From the NCBI RefSeq assembly GCF_002204745.1, contig NZ_NIRR01000024.1:1-64000 (forward strand): a stretch of 64,000 nucleotides of DNA, written 5' to 3'. Of this stretch, positions 41,971 through 51,185 are shown piece by piece. The stretch comes from Hymenobacter amundsenii. GTDB taxonomy: Bacteria > Bacteroidota > Bacteroidia > Cytophagales > Hymenobacteraceae. Within the stretch, counting starts at the first letter, position 1, and each line of letters begins with the position of its first letter. The translations under genes and the position numbers were made by a program. The notes beneath the pieces are model-generated. The model was not told the origin of the DNA. It ran no database searches and was given only the letters and a program-made list of their open reading frames with translations.

Positions 41971-44879
41971 ATGGCCGAAAATTCCGCTTTGCAGCTCGCC
42001 GCCCCCGCGGCCGACCCGATTGACCAGCTCGACCCGCGCGAGTTTATCCTCATCAAAAATGCCCGGGTTCACAACCTGAAAAACCTGAGCGTGGCCCTGC
42101 CGCGCAACAAGTTTATCGTGGTTACCGGCCTCTCGGGTTCGGGCAAATCGAGCCTAGCCTTCGATACGCTGTACGCCGAGGGACAGCGCATGTACGTGGA
42201 AAGCCTGAGCAGCTACGCCCGCCAGTTCCTGGGCCGCATGGATAAGCCCGATGTGGACTATATTCGGGGCATTTCGCCGGCCATTGCCATCGAGCAGAAG
42301 GTGAGCATCAAGAACAACCGCTCTACCGTTGGCACCAGCACCGAAATATACGACTACCTAAAACTGCTGTTTGCCCGCGTGGGCCGCACCTACTCGCCCG
42401 TGAGCGGTGAGCAGGTGCGCAAAGACAACGTGGCCGACGTGGTAGACTACCTCATGCGCCTGCCCGCCGATACGCGGGTGATGCTGCTGGCCCCGCTCAT
42501 GCGCTCCGCCGACGGCCGCCCCATGAGCAAAGAGCTGGATTTGCTGCTCCAGAAGGGCTATAGCCGGGTGGTAGTGAACGGCGAAACGGCTTTCATCGAG
42601 GACTTGGTAGCCGAGGGTCAGCCCGAAGTTAAAGGCTCCGTCTTTGTCATGATTGACCGCGCCGTCATCATCCCCGATGATGAAGACCTGACTTTCCGCC
42701 TCGCCGATTCGGTGCAGACCGCCTTTTTCGAGGGCCACGGTAGCTTGGTTATTCGTTATTCGTTGTTCGTTTCTCGGGACGGGCAGGAAGTCGGCCAGCT
42801 GCCGGAAGACGAACAACCAACAACGAAAAACGAACAACGAAACGAAAAGGCCTTCTCCGACAAATTCGAGCTCGATGAGCTGGTGTTTGAGGAGCCGAGC
42901 GTGAACTTCTTCTCGTTCAATAACCCCTACGGAGCCTGCCAGACCTGCGAGGGGTTTGGGTCGGTGCTGGGCATTGACGAGGACCTGGTAATTCCCGACA
43001 AGAGCCTGACAGTGTACGAGGGCGCCATTGCCCCCTGGCGCACCGACAAGCAGAGCGAGTGGCTCAAACCGCTGATCAAAAACGGTATCCGCTTCGATTT
43101 TCCGATTCACCGGCCCTACAACGAGCTGAGCGAGGCCGAGCGGGCCTTGCTGTGGAAGGGCAACAAGTACTTCGAGGGCCTCGATGCCTATTTCAAGTGG
43201 GTAGCCACCCAGACCCACAAAATCCAGTATCGGGTGCTGCAAAGCCGCTACCGGGGCCGCACCACCTGCCCCGACTGCCGGGGTACCCGCCTGCGCAAAG
43301 ACGCCCAGTACGTGACTATTCAGGGTCGCAGCATCACCGATATTGTGCTGCTGCCAGTGAGCGAGGCGCTGGTGTTTTTCCGGGAGCTCGACTTACCCGT
43401 GCACGAGGCCAAAGTGGCCGAGCGGTTGGCTACCGAAATCACGAACCGGCTCGAATACCTCAACCGCGTCGGCTTGGGCTACCTCACGCTCAACCGGCTC
43501 AGCAGCACGCTGTCGGGCGGCGAGAGCCAGCGGATTTCGCTGGCCACGTCGCTGGGTTCGGCGCTGGTGGGCTCGATGTATATTTTGGATGAGCCCAGCA
43601 TTGGCCTGCACCCCCAGGATGCCGAGCAGCTGATTGGCGTGCTGCGCTCCTTGCAGCAGCTGGGCAACACTGTGATTGTGGTAGAGCACGAAGACAAGAT
43701 GATGGAGCAGGCCGACCAGATCATCGATATCGGCCCCGAGGCCGGTTCGGGCGGCGGCATCCTGCAATTCCAGGGTACCTACGCCGAAGTGCTGACTTCT
43801 GACACCTATACTGGCGAGTACCTGAGCGGCCGCCGCGAGGTGGCCGTGCCCAAAACGCGCCGCCCCTGGCGCAACGCCCTGGAGCTAACGGGCGCCCGCG
43901 AGAACAACCTCAAGAACGTGAGCGTGAAGTTCCCGCTGAACGTGATGACGGTAGTAACGGGCGTATCGGGCTCGGGCAAAAGCACGCTGGTAAAGCGCAT
44001 TCTGGCTCCGGCCCTGCTCAAGCAACTCGGCGGCGGCGCGGGCGAAAGCACCGGCAAGTTCGACCGCCTCGTTGGGGCCAACGGGCAGGTCACGCACGTC
44101 GAGTTCGTCGACCAGAACCCGATTGGCAAGAGCAGCCGCTCCAATCCCGTAACCTACGTGAAGGCCTACGACGCCATCCGGAGCCTGTTCGCCGACCAGC
44201 CGCTGGCCAAGGCCCGGGGCTTCAAACCCTCGCACTTCAGCTTCAATGTGGAGGGTGGGCGCTGCGAGGTGTGCCAGGGCGAGGGGCAGGTGAAAATCGA
44301 GATGCAGTTCATGGCCGATATCTACCTGACCTGTGAAGCCTGCGAGGGCCGCAAGTTCAAGCAGGACGTGCTCGATGTGCAGTACCAGGGCCAGAGCATC
44401 AACGACGTGCTCGAAATGACCATCGAAGACAGCCTGGACTTCTTCAAGGAGCAGGCTAAAATCGTGGACCGCCTGCGGCCCCTCGACGACGTGGGGCTGG
44501 GCTACATCCGGCTGGGCCAATCGGCCAATACGCTGAGCGGGGGCGAGGCCCAGCGCGTGAAACTGGCCTCGTTCCTGACCAAAGGAAACACCCTGCAGAA
44601 CGATAAAATCCTGTTCATCTTCGATGAGCCCAGTACCGGCCTGCACTTCCACGACATCAACAAGCTCATGCTGGCCCTTAACGCGCTGGTCGAGCAGGGC
44701 AACTCGGTGCTCATCATCGAACACAACATGGACATCATCAAGTGCGCCGACTGGCTCATCGACTCGGTCCCGAGGGCGGCCTGAATGGCGGCCATCTGCT
44801 GTTCGAAGGCACGCCCGAGCAGTTCGTTAAGCTGAAAGACACGAACGCAACGGCCCGGTTCCTGGCGGATAAACTATAA
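41971..44879 (+). CDS. uvrA: Excinuclease ABC subunit A, with embedded repeat and 3' frameshift
   Basis: UvrA is the damage-sensing ATPase of nucleotide excision repair. The two ABC modules are complete: Walker A GLSGSGKSS and GVSGSGKST, signatures STLSGGESQRISLA and NTLSGGEAQRVKLA, Walker B DEPSIGLHPQD and DEPSTGLHFHD; zinc sites at CQTCEGFG, CPDCRGTRL, CEVCQGEGQ and CEACEGRKF. Between FFEGHGSLV and FSDKFELDEL about 25-30 extra residues come from an inverted repeat (42747-42844). The frame then breaks at 44763-44764: GACTCGGTCCC lacks one C (expected GAC CTC GGT CCC), giving an early stop at 44784. Restored, the tail ends at 44879 (LADKL), total 969 residues. Confidence 0.94.
42747..42844. 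repeat. Inverted repeat captured inside uvrA
   Basis: Left arm about 42747-42778 (TTATTCGTTATTCGTTGTTC) and right arm about 42805-42844 (ACGAAAAACGAACAACGAAA), complementary with offsets. Low GC compared with the flanks. It stays in frame and encodes LVIRYSLFVSRDGQEVGQLP plus EDEQPTTKNEQRNEKA, a hydrophilic loop unlike UvrA. Related words are at 30199-30290. Confidence 0.8.
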
Positions 44880-45005
44880 ATCACAGATGGTGCAGATAAA
44901 AAAGATTCGTTCTGGTAAGGGATTCGTCCAACGATTCACCGAACAGCTTCATCTTTAGTGAGAACGAATCCTTTTCATCTGCACCATCCGCACCATCTGT
45001 GATTT
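44878..45005. repeat. Palindrome filling the uvrA-VOC gap (AATCACAGATGGTGCAG family)
   Basis: Left arm AAATCACAGATGGTGCAGAT (44878-44897) plus AAAAGATTCGTTCT; right arm 44961-45005 is AGAACGAATCCTTTTCATCT then GCACCATCCGCACCATCTGTGATTT. The right arm has an extra GCACCATCC unit. The left arm starts inside the uvrA stop codon and the right arm ends directly before the ATG of the next gene. Confidence 0.85.
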
Positions 45006-45380
45006 ATGGAGCTGAACCAAGTAACTGTGCCCGCGCTGGACGTGGCCAAATCAGTGGCGTTTTATCAGCAGTTGGGCTTGCGGCTGCTAGTGGATGCCGG
45101 CCCGCGCTACGCCCGGCTGGAGTGCCCCGATGGGGAGGCCACCTTTTCGATTCATCAGGTGCCGGAGTTGCCCCAGGGGCCGGGCGTTACCGTGTATTTT
45201 GAGCACGAGCAGTTGGATGAGTGGGTAGCCGAGCTGCAACGGTTGGGCGTGGTGTTTGACGAATTGCCTACCGACCAAAGCTGGCTTTGGCGCGAAGCCC
45301 GGCTGCGCGACCCAGCTGGCAACCAACTTATCCTGTTCTACGGCGGCGAGAACCGCAAAAATCCGCCCTGGCGGTTGTAA
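45006..45380 (+). CDS. VOC-family protein (glyoxalase/bleomycin-resistance fold)
   Basis: A 124-residue protein with two beta-alpha-beta-beta-beta units: LNQVTVPALDVAKSVAFYQQ opens the first and VTVYFEHEQLDEWVAELQRL the second, ending RDPAGNQLILFYGGENRK with the usual metal-ligand position in the last strand. Members range from glyoxalase I to antibiotic-binding proteins and dioxygenases; the exact activity is open. The start codon abuts a palindrome. Confidence 0.88.
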   Translation: MELNQVTVPALDVAKSVAFYQQLGLRLLVDAGPRYARLECPDGEATFSIHQVPELPQGPGVTVYFEHEQLDEWVAELQRLGVVFDELPTDQSWLWREARLRDPAGNQLILFYGGENRKNPPWRL

Positions 45381-45427
45381 GTATTGGTTGCGGGCGGGTT
45401 GCCGGATTTTTGCGGTTCTTCGCCTTC

Positions 45428-46240
45428 ATGGATACTTTCCCTGATTCGACAGTTCACACTTCCTCCTTCGCATCTACGGAAAGCCGCACCTGGCGCTGGG
45501 CCGCTGCTGCCGCTACGGTGGGCAACATCGCGCTCAACTACGTGTCGCAGGCGTTTCCCTTCAATGGGCAGACCAATGCCGTGGTGTCGGGCAAATACCC
45601 CACGCCGGTTACGCCGGCCGGTTACGCGTTCAGCATCTGGGGTCTGATTTTCCTGAGCTTGCTGGCCTACGCGGTGTGGCAGCTGCTGCTGGCCCAGCGC
45701 CGTAACCCGTTGCCCGATATGCTGGCCCGGCCGCTAGTGCTGGTGAATGTGCTCACGGGATTCTGGCTGGTAATATTTGCTTACGAATTACTGGCGCTAA
45801 GCGCCCTGGTGATGGTGGGCATCCTGGCCGGGCTGGCCGTGGCTTACGGCCGGTTGCGGCGGCAAACCCGGCGCGAGCCGGCTACCGTGCCGGTATGGGT
45901 AAACCTGCCGTTTGGGTTGTATCTGGGCTGGATTTCGGTGGCGCTGGTGGTGAATGCCACGGTGGCTTTGGGGCAGCTCTGGCAGCCCGGGGCAGTTACC
46001 GGCATACAGCTAGGCGTTGCCCTGATGGGCGTTGTGGCCGGGCTGGCCCTGGGCATTACCGGCAAATTCCGGGAGTTGGCCTACCCAGCCGCCGTGGCCT
46101 GGGGCCTGGTGGGCATTTGGGTGGCCCGCAACGGTGCGCCCGACACCCAGTTGCTAGCTTGGACCGCGCTGGTGGCCGCCGCCGTGGTGGCGTTGGGCGC
46201 CCTGCGGCTGGTGTGGGCGGCGCGGCAGCGGGTGGGCTAA
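45428..46240 (+). CDS. TspO/MBR-like tryptophan-rich membrane protein
   Basis: A 270-residue, multi-pass protein; start taken at MDTFPDSTVH (45428). The family block TPAGYAFSIWGLIFLSLLAY is present and Trp residues are scattered through the helices (GFWLVI, PVWVNLPFGLYLGWISV, VAWGLVGIWVA). It is longer than the five-helix TspO (about 160 residues), with around eight helices. TspO proteins bind tetrapyrroles or act in stress responses; the role in this longer bacterial form is unknown. Confidence 0.8.
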   Translation: MDTFPDSTVHTSSFASTESRTWRWAAAAATVGNIALNYVSQAFPFNGQTNAVVSGKYPTPVTPAGYAFSIWGLIFLSLLAYAVWQLLLAQRRNPLPDMLARPLVLVNVLTGFWLVIFAYELLALSALVMVGILAGLAVAYGRLRRQTRREPATVPVWVNLPFGLYLGWISVALVVNATVALGQLWQPGAVTGIQLGVALMGVVAGLALGITGKFRELAYPAAVAWGLVGIWVARNGAPDTQLLAWTALVAAAVVALGALRLVWAARQRVG

Positions 46241-46291
46241 ACGGCAGCCTGCTAACTTGCAGGGATAACTCCCACCCCAACCCTTTCCGCT

Positions 46292-47059
46292 ATGCGCAAG
46301 AATATGGTGGCCGGCAACTGGAAAATGAACACCACGTTGGCTGAGGCCCAGGCTCTGATTTCCGAAATCGTACACATGGTGCAGGACGAAACCACTGGCT
46401 CCCCGGCCGTGGAGGTAGTCGTGTGCCCGCCCTTCCCGTTTCTGCTGCCGGTAGGCAAGCTGCTGCCCGAGGGCGGCCGCTTCCACCTCGGGGCCCAGAA
46501 CTGCCACCAGAAGGAGAGCGGCGCGTTTACCGGCGAAGTGTCGGCCCCGATGCTGCAATCGGTGGGCTGCGAGTACGTGATTCTGGGCCACTCGGAGCGC
46601 CGCCAGTATTTCCGCGAAGACAACGAACTGCTGAGCCAGAAGCTCAAGGCCGTGCTCGGGGCGGGCCTCAAGCCTATCTTTTGCGTAGGCGAAACGCTGG
46701 AAACCCGCGAGCAGGGCGACACCTTTAAGCACCTCGAAAAGCAGTTGCAGGAAGGACTGTTTCACCTTTCTAATGAGGAATTCGACCAGGTAACCGTGGC
46801 CTACGAACCCATCTGGGCCATCGGGACCGGCAAAACGGCCACCAGCCAGCAGGCCCAGGAGGTGCATGCCTTCATCCGCGAGCAGCTGGCCCGCGCCTAT
46901 GACGCCAAGGCGGCCATGAACACGAGCATCCTCTACGGCGGCTCCTGCAACGCCCAGAACGCCCGCGAGCTGTTCAGCCAGCCCGATGTAGATGGTGGCC
47001 TGATTGGTGGCGCGGCCCTCAAATCGCGCGACTTCACCGACATTATCAAGTCATTCTAG
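46292..47059 (+). CDS. tpiA: Triose-phosphate isomerase
   Basis: A 255-residue TIM-barrel enzyme of glycolysis. GNWKMNTT holds the catalytic Lys, ILGHSERRQYF the electrophilic His, and VAYEPIWAIGTGKTAT the catalytic Glu and loop 6. The phosphate-binding end is ILYGGSCNAQNA and GGLIGGAALKS. The length is normal. It is followed by a 25-bp inverted repeat. Confidence 0.97.
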   Translation: MRKNMVAGNWKMNTTLAEAQALISEIVHMVQDETTGSPAVEVVVCPPFPFLLPVGKLLPEGGRFHLGAQNCHQKESGAFTGEVSAPMLQSVGCEYVILGHSERRQYFREDNELLSQKLKAVLGAGLKPIFCVGETLETREQGDTFKHLEKQLQEGLFHLSNEEFDQVTVAYEPIWAIGTGKTATSQQAQEVHAFIREQLARAYDAKAAMNTSILYGGSCNAQNARELFSQPDVDGGLIGGAALKSRDFTDIIKSF

Positions 47060-47065
47060 AGGATT

Positions 47066-47156
47066 GAGACAGGAGAGGTGAGAAGTAAGACAGACAGCGG
47101 CTGTAAACTTATTGCCGGCCGCATTTTTGCTTCTCACTTCTCGCCTCTCCTGTCTC
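47066..47156. repeat. Inverted repeat, GAGACAGGAGAGGTGAG family
   Basis: Arms 47066-47090 and 47132-47156, 25 bp each with two mismatches (GAGACAGGAGAGG(T/C)GAG). It begins seven bases after the tpiA stop and ends just before the next start. Confidence 0.85.
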
Positions 47157-47170
47157 ACTTCTACTCAAAG

Positions 47171-47554
47171 ATGCTTTCCACCCTGCTGATTTCCGGTTTG
47201 CTGGCCCTGAACCCATTCGCGGCGGCTCCACGCGTGCCGTTGGCGCCGGCGGCAGTCGTGGCCGGCTCCATCGATGCCTGCCGCATCTATGGCTCGGTGT
47301 ACCTGGAGCGCGACCCGCGCCGGCGCGGCTACTGCTTCGCCACGGTGTACCTGGAGCCCGAGGAGACCTTTGCCGACTTGCTGGTGTATTCGGAAACTAA
47401 CAAGCTGTTTGCCGACCGGGCCGGACTCTGGTATTTCACCGAGGCCCGCGACTTCGCCGACTATGCCCTGTTCGTTACCGACAACCGCAACCTGGCCGAC
47501 TTTTCGTTTCAGTACACCAAAGTGCGCAACTACGCCGGTTGCCAGAAGCAGTAA
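47171..47554 (+). CDS. Small secreted protein (DUF6150-like)
   Basis: Start at 47171 (MLSTLLISGLLALNPFAAAP). A 127-residue precursor with a signal peptide cleaved near residue 18-25. The mature domain DACRIYGSVYLERDPRRRGY, then LVYSETNKLFADRAGLWYFT and ADYALFVTDNRNLADFSFQY, contains repeated F-A-D units of about 25 residues. This resembles the DUF6150 type found in Hymenobacter; I rely on memory for that name. Function unknown. Two Cys residues at the ends of the mature domain could form a disulfide. Confidence 0.75.
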   Translation: MLSTLLISGLLALNPFAAAPRVPLAPAAVVAGSIDACRIYGSVYLERDPRRRGYCFATVYLEPEETFADLLVYSETNKLFADRAGLWYFTEARDFADYALFVTDNRNLADFSFQYTKVRNYAGCQKQ

Positions 47555-47647
47555 ATGAGTGACTTGGTCAATGAGTGAACTGTTCTGTTAAGGCCGATGG
47601 AGCGACGCAATGCGTTCTTCATGCAGTTTGATCTCCTCCAGCAATAC

Positions 47648-47686
47648 AAAGCCCCTGATGCCTTTTATGGCTGTCGGGGGCTTTTT
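47648..47686 (+). terminator. Terminator after the DUF6150-like gene
   Basis: AAAGCCCC ... GGGGGCTTTTTG with a 22-base loop, about 95 bases after the stop. Confidence 0.7.
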
Positions 47687-47824
47687 GCTTGTTGGGCTTT
47701 GCGCTTTGTAAGCTGTTCTGTGGTGGCGAAAAGGTAAGGCCCAGCAACTAATTGAGCGGTTTACTCAGCTGGCACTTCCGTACCTTACTGCTCACATACA
47801 GGCTCCCCATTCACCGATTGCCCA

Positions 47825-48586
47825 ATGCTACTAGAGGTAGAGAATCTGACTAAATCCTTCGGGCCTAAAACGGTGTTGCGCGACCTGAGCCTGCGGGTGG
47901 AAACGGGTTGTTGCGTGGGCGTGGTTGGCCGCAACGGAGCCGGCAAAAGCACCCTGTTCAACTTGCTGGTGAATGTGCTGCTGCCCACGTCGGGTCGCAT
48001 CGTGCTCGACGGGCAGCCGCTGGGCGAAACGTTTCCGGTGGCCGTGAAGCGCCGCATCGGGGCTCTTATCAACCAGGGGCACCTCGTGGAGCAGCTGACG
48101 GCCGAGGAATACCTGCAATTCGTGGCCCGGGTATACGAACTGCCCGATGCTGCCCCGCGCATCGAGAGCCTGCTAGGCTACTTGCTGGAGGAATTTGAGC
48201 AGGTGCGCACCAAGCGGCTCGGCGCGTTTTCGACCGGCATGAAGCAGAAAGTAGCAGTGGCAGCCTGCCTGTTGCACCGCCCCGAGCTACTGATTCTCGA
48301 CGAGCCACTCAACGGCCTCGACGTGTTTTCGGCCGAGCGGGTACTGGCTCTGCTGGGCAGCTACCGCCCCCAGGCGCTTACCTTCATTTCGTCGCATAAC
48401 CTGGCCCACATCGAGCAGATAGCTACCCATCTGCTCATCATCGACGAGGCCGAGGTGAAGTTCTGGGGGCCGATGGCCGAGTTCATGGCGGGCCGTAAAA
48501 CCTTTCTCTCCGACGCACTGCTGCAATTGCTCCATCCTACGGCCTCCACCCACGACCTCACATGGCTCACCGCAACGGAACGCTAG
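47825..48586 (+). CDS. ABC transporter ATP-binding protein
   Basis: A 253-residue ATPase. Walker A is VVGRNGAGKSTLFN (about 36-49), the signature is the ABC-2 exporter variant FSTGMKQKVAVA, Walker B is LLILDEPLNGLDVFS and the H-loop is FISSHNLAHIEQIA. It overlaps the membrane protein gene by 25 bases, so the two form one exporter. The substrate is unknown. Confidence 0.93.
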   Translation: MLLEVENLTKSFGPKTVLRDLSLRVETGCCVGVVGRNGAGKSTLFNLLVNVLLPTSGRIVLDGQPLGETFPVAVKRRIGALINQGHLVEQLTAEEYLQFVARVYELPDAAPRIESLLGYLLEEFEQVRTKRLGAFSTGMKQKVAVAACLLHRPELLILDEPLNGLDVFSAERVLALLGSYRPQALTFISSHNLAHIEQIATHLLIIDEAEVKFWGPMAEFMAGRKTFLSDALLQLLHPTASTHDLTWLTATER

Positions 48587-49947
48587 GCCATTTTCTGCCC
48601 TATTTGCTGGGCCGGCAGTTGCGCACGGTTTTTTGGCCCGCCGCCGGTGAAAGCCGGGCGGCCACGCTGCTGCTCGGTGCCCTGGCCGCCTGCTACGGCC
48701 TGGGAATGGGCTATGCGCTCAACCATGCCGCCCGCTTCCCGGCCGGTACGGTGCCCAAGCTGCTGGCGGGCATCAATGCCGTACTGTTTGCGTCGGTCCT
48801 GCTAGCCGATTTCCTGCCCACCTACCGGGCGGTGCGGCGGCCGCTGCCCGAGCCGCTGCCGGTATCGGCCCGCCTGAACGCGGCCACGGCCTTCGGGCTC
48901 GACCTGGTATCGGTGCGCCGCGGGTTGCTGCTGGTGTTTCTGCTCCTGACGCTGGCAGCGGCCCCGGCGTTCTGGCAGCCACTGGGCCTGAGCCTGCTGG
49001 TGTGGGGGAGCGCGGCGGCCCTGAGCTTCAATGTTCGCCTGCTGCTATCGGTGGGGGGCTGGCGGCATCCGTTGCTGGCCCTGAATCTGCTGTGCCTGCT
49101 GGCGGCGGCCGCTTGGCTGGGTGGCAGCGGGAGTGAGTGGCCGGCTGTTGTTAAGGGCCTGCTGATGGTGCTGGCCGTGGCCGGACCGCTGGGTTTGTGG
49201 GTCGCGGGACTCTGGCAAGTGGGGCCGCGGTTCAGCGCCCGGCACATGCCCGAGCAAACCGATGAGCCAGCGGGTAACCGGTGGCTGGCCCGCCTTTCGC
49301 CGGAGTGGAAACTGTACCTGCGCAAAGCCTGGCCCGCCCTGCTGATGGGCGTGGCGTTCAAGCTCGTGATGCTGGTGGCAGCGGGCGTGCTGCTGCTCAA
49401 GGGCAACGATGAGTTCATGAAAACCCTGTTCTACTTCGCCTTCATGCCAGTCATCAGCTTCACCTATGTGAACAATAACCTGCTGGGCTACTGCTGGGCC
49501 GCCACGGCCAACGAGCTGGAGCGCCTAGGCCTGACGCCGCGCCTACTAACCGGCTACCTGCGGCTGGTGGTGCCGGTGGTAGCAGTCGAGTGCCTGCTGT
49601 CGGCGGGCGTGCTGCTGGGGCTATTTCCGCGCAGCCTCTGGGGGTTGCTGGGGCTGCTGCCGCTGTCCGCGCTGCCGCTGCTGGCCCTGGGTTTGTGGGG
49701 CAGCGTGTATAAGGCCAAGCCGATTCGCCAAAAGGTTGATTTCAGCACTATGCGCCATAATGCTTCTACCCTGATTAACCTGCTGAGCATTGGGCTGGCC
49801 GGCGCGCTTTACCTCATGCCCTGGTGGTGGGCGCGGGTGGCCTTGGCGCTGGCCGTTACGCTCTCGGTGCTGGTGCCGGTGAGCCGTATCCTGGCCAACC
49901 ATGGCCCCACTCGCCGCCAACTCTGGCAGGCCCTCATGCAACCCTGA
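48562..49947 (+). CDS. ABC-2-type membrane subunit of the exporter
   Basis: A 461-residue multi-pass protein with about 11 hydrophobic segments and no long soluble domain. Its ATG lies 25 bases inside the ATPase gene, so it is translationally coupled and is the likely permease partner. No close family name is recognised beyond ABC-2-like topology. The following gene, prmA, is separate. Confidence 0.8.
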   Translation: MAHRNGTLGHFLPYLLGRQLRTVFWPAAGESRAATLLLGALAACYGLGMGYALNHAARFPAGTVPKLLAGINAVLFASVLLADFLPTYRAVRRPLPEPLPVSARLNAATAFGLDLVSVRRGLLLVFLLLTLAAAPAFWQPLGLSLLVWGSAAALSFNVRLLLSVGGWRHPLLALNLLCLLAAAAWLGGSGSEWPAVVKGLLMVLAVAGPLGLWVAGLWQVGPRFSARHMPEQTDEPAGNRWLARLSPEWKLYLRKAWPALLMGVAFKLVMLVAAGVLLLKGNDEFMKTLFYFAFMPVISFTYVNNNLLGYCWAATANELERLGLTPRLLTGYLRLVVPVVAVECLLSAGVLLGLFPRSLWGLLGLLPLSALPLLALGLWGSVYKAKPIRQKVDFSTMRHNASTLINLLSIGLAGALYLMPWWWARVALALAVTLSVLVPVSRILANHGPTRRQLWQALMQP

Positions 49948-50031
49948 GCAACCCGGCTTCCCATTTTTTGGCCGACCTTTGCAGCCCGGCCAGGCCGGAT
50001 AGTCCTTGTTTTTCTTCTGATTGAACCGCTG

Positions 50032-50868
50032 ATGGATTTTATTGAACTGCGCGTAACGGCTCCCGGCGAGCTGTCGGATATTCTGGTGGCCGAGCTGGCC
50101 GAAATTGGCTTCGATACCTTCGAGGACAACGACGAGGGATTCTGCGCCTACACCACCCAGGACCTGTTCAATCCCGATAGCGTGGCCGAAATTATGGCCC
50201 GCTACCAGGGCCAGGGCGAGCTGCAGTTCGAGGACCGCATCATCACCCGCCAGAACTGGAATGCCGAGTGGGAGAAGAACTTCGAGGCCCTCGTCATTGC
50301 CGACCGCGTATCGGTGCGGGCGCCCTTCCACCCGGCCCGACCCGACCTCGACTACGAAATCGTGATTATGCCCCGCATGTCGTTCGGCACCGGCCACCAC
50401 GATACCACGGCCCTCATGATTACCAACCAGCTGGAAGTAAACCACCAGGGCCAGCGGGTGCTCGATATGGGCTGCGGCACCGGTATTCTGGCCATTATGG
50501 CTGTGCATCTCGGCGCGGCCTACGTACTGGCCGTTGATGTGGAGCCCTGGACGGCCGAAAACGCCGCCGACAACGCCCGCGAAAACAACGTGGAGGATAA
50601 GGTGGAAGCTCGCCTCGGCGACATCACGGCCCTCGATAATGAAGAGCCCTTCGATATCATTCTGGCCAATATCAACCGCAACGTGCTGCTCGACGACATG
50701 GGCGCCTACGCCCGGTACCTGAAGCCCGGCGGCCCCATTCTGTTCTCGGGCTTCTACGAGGAAGATTTGGCCCAGATTCGGGCGGCCGCCGAGGCCGCTG
50801 GCTTCGTTTACGAAAGCCACCGGGTGCAGAACCACTGGGTATCGGCCATTTTCCGGCAGCCGGCCTAG
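50032..50868 (+). CDS. prmA: Ribosomal protein L11 methyltransferase
   Basis: A 278-residue SAM enzyme trimethylating L11. The N-terminal L11-binding domain is residues 1-70; SAM motif I is VLDMGCGTGILAIMAVHLGA, preceded by MSFGTGHHDTTALM, and the post-motif is IILANINRNVLLDDM. The length fits the family. It has a near-perfect terminator behind it. Confidence 0.95.
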   Translation: MDFIELRVTAPGELSDILVAELAEIGFDTFEDNDEGFCAYTTQDLFNPDSVAEIMARYQGQGELQFEDRIITRQNWNAEWEKNFEALVIADRVSVRAPFHPARPDLDYEIVIMPRMSFGTGHHDTTALMITNQLEVNHQGQRVLDMGCGTGILAIMAVHLGAAYVLAVDVEPWTAENAADNARENNVEDKVEARLGDITALDNEEPFDIILANINRNVLLDDMGAYARYLKPGGPILFSGFYEEDLAQIRAAAEAAGFVYESHRVQNHWVSAIFRQPA

Positions 50869-50898
50869 CCCGTTGCGGCCGCTTTTGGCTCCGTTGTT

Positions 50899-50936
50899 GC
50901 GCGGCCCCAACCAGCTGGTTGGGGCCGCGTCTTTTT
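50899..50936 (+). terminator. Terminator after prmA
   Basis: Perfect 14-bp stem GCGGCCCCAACCAG/CTGGTTGGGGCCGC without a loop spacer, followed by GTCTTTTT. Confidence 0.88.
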
Positions 50937-51185
50937 AGGGCAGAAAGCGGCTGGCTTTCAGAATATAAGGAATTTTGGGAAGACTATAATTGTGGCTGGT
51001 TGTGCCGCACGGCCGCCCAAAAAGTGCCGGCTTTTCCTGAAATTGTAGGCGGTTAACTAAGTCGGGGCGGTTCGGGTAGGGGGAAGTGGGCGGTTGAAGT
51101 TGGCCGCCCGGCCCCGCAGCCCGGCCGTTGCGCCCCCACTTCAGACCACTTATCACGTCAGCTTTTGCTAAGACAAGTACGATAT

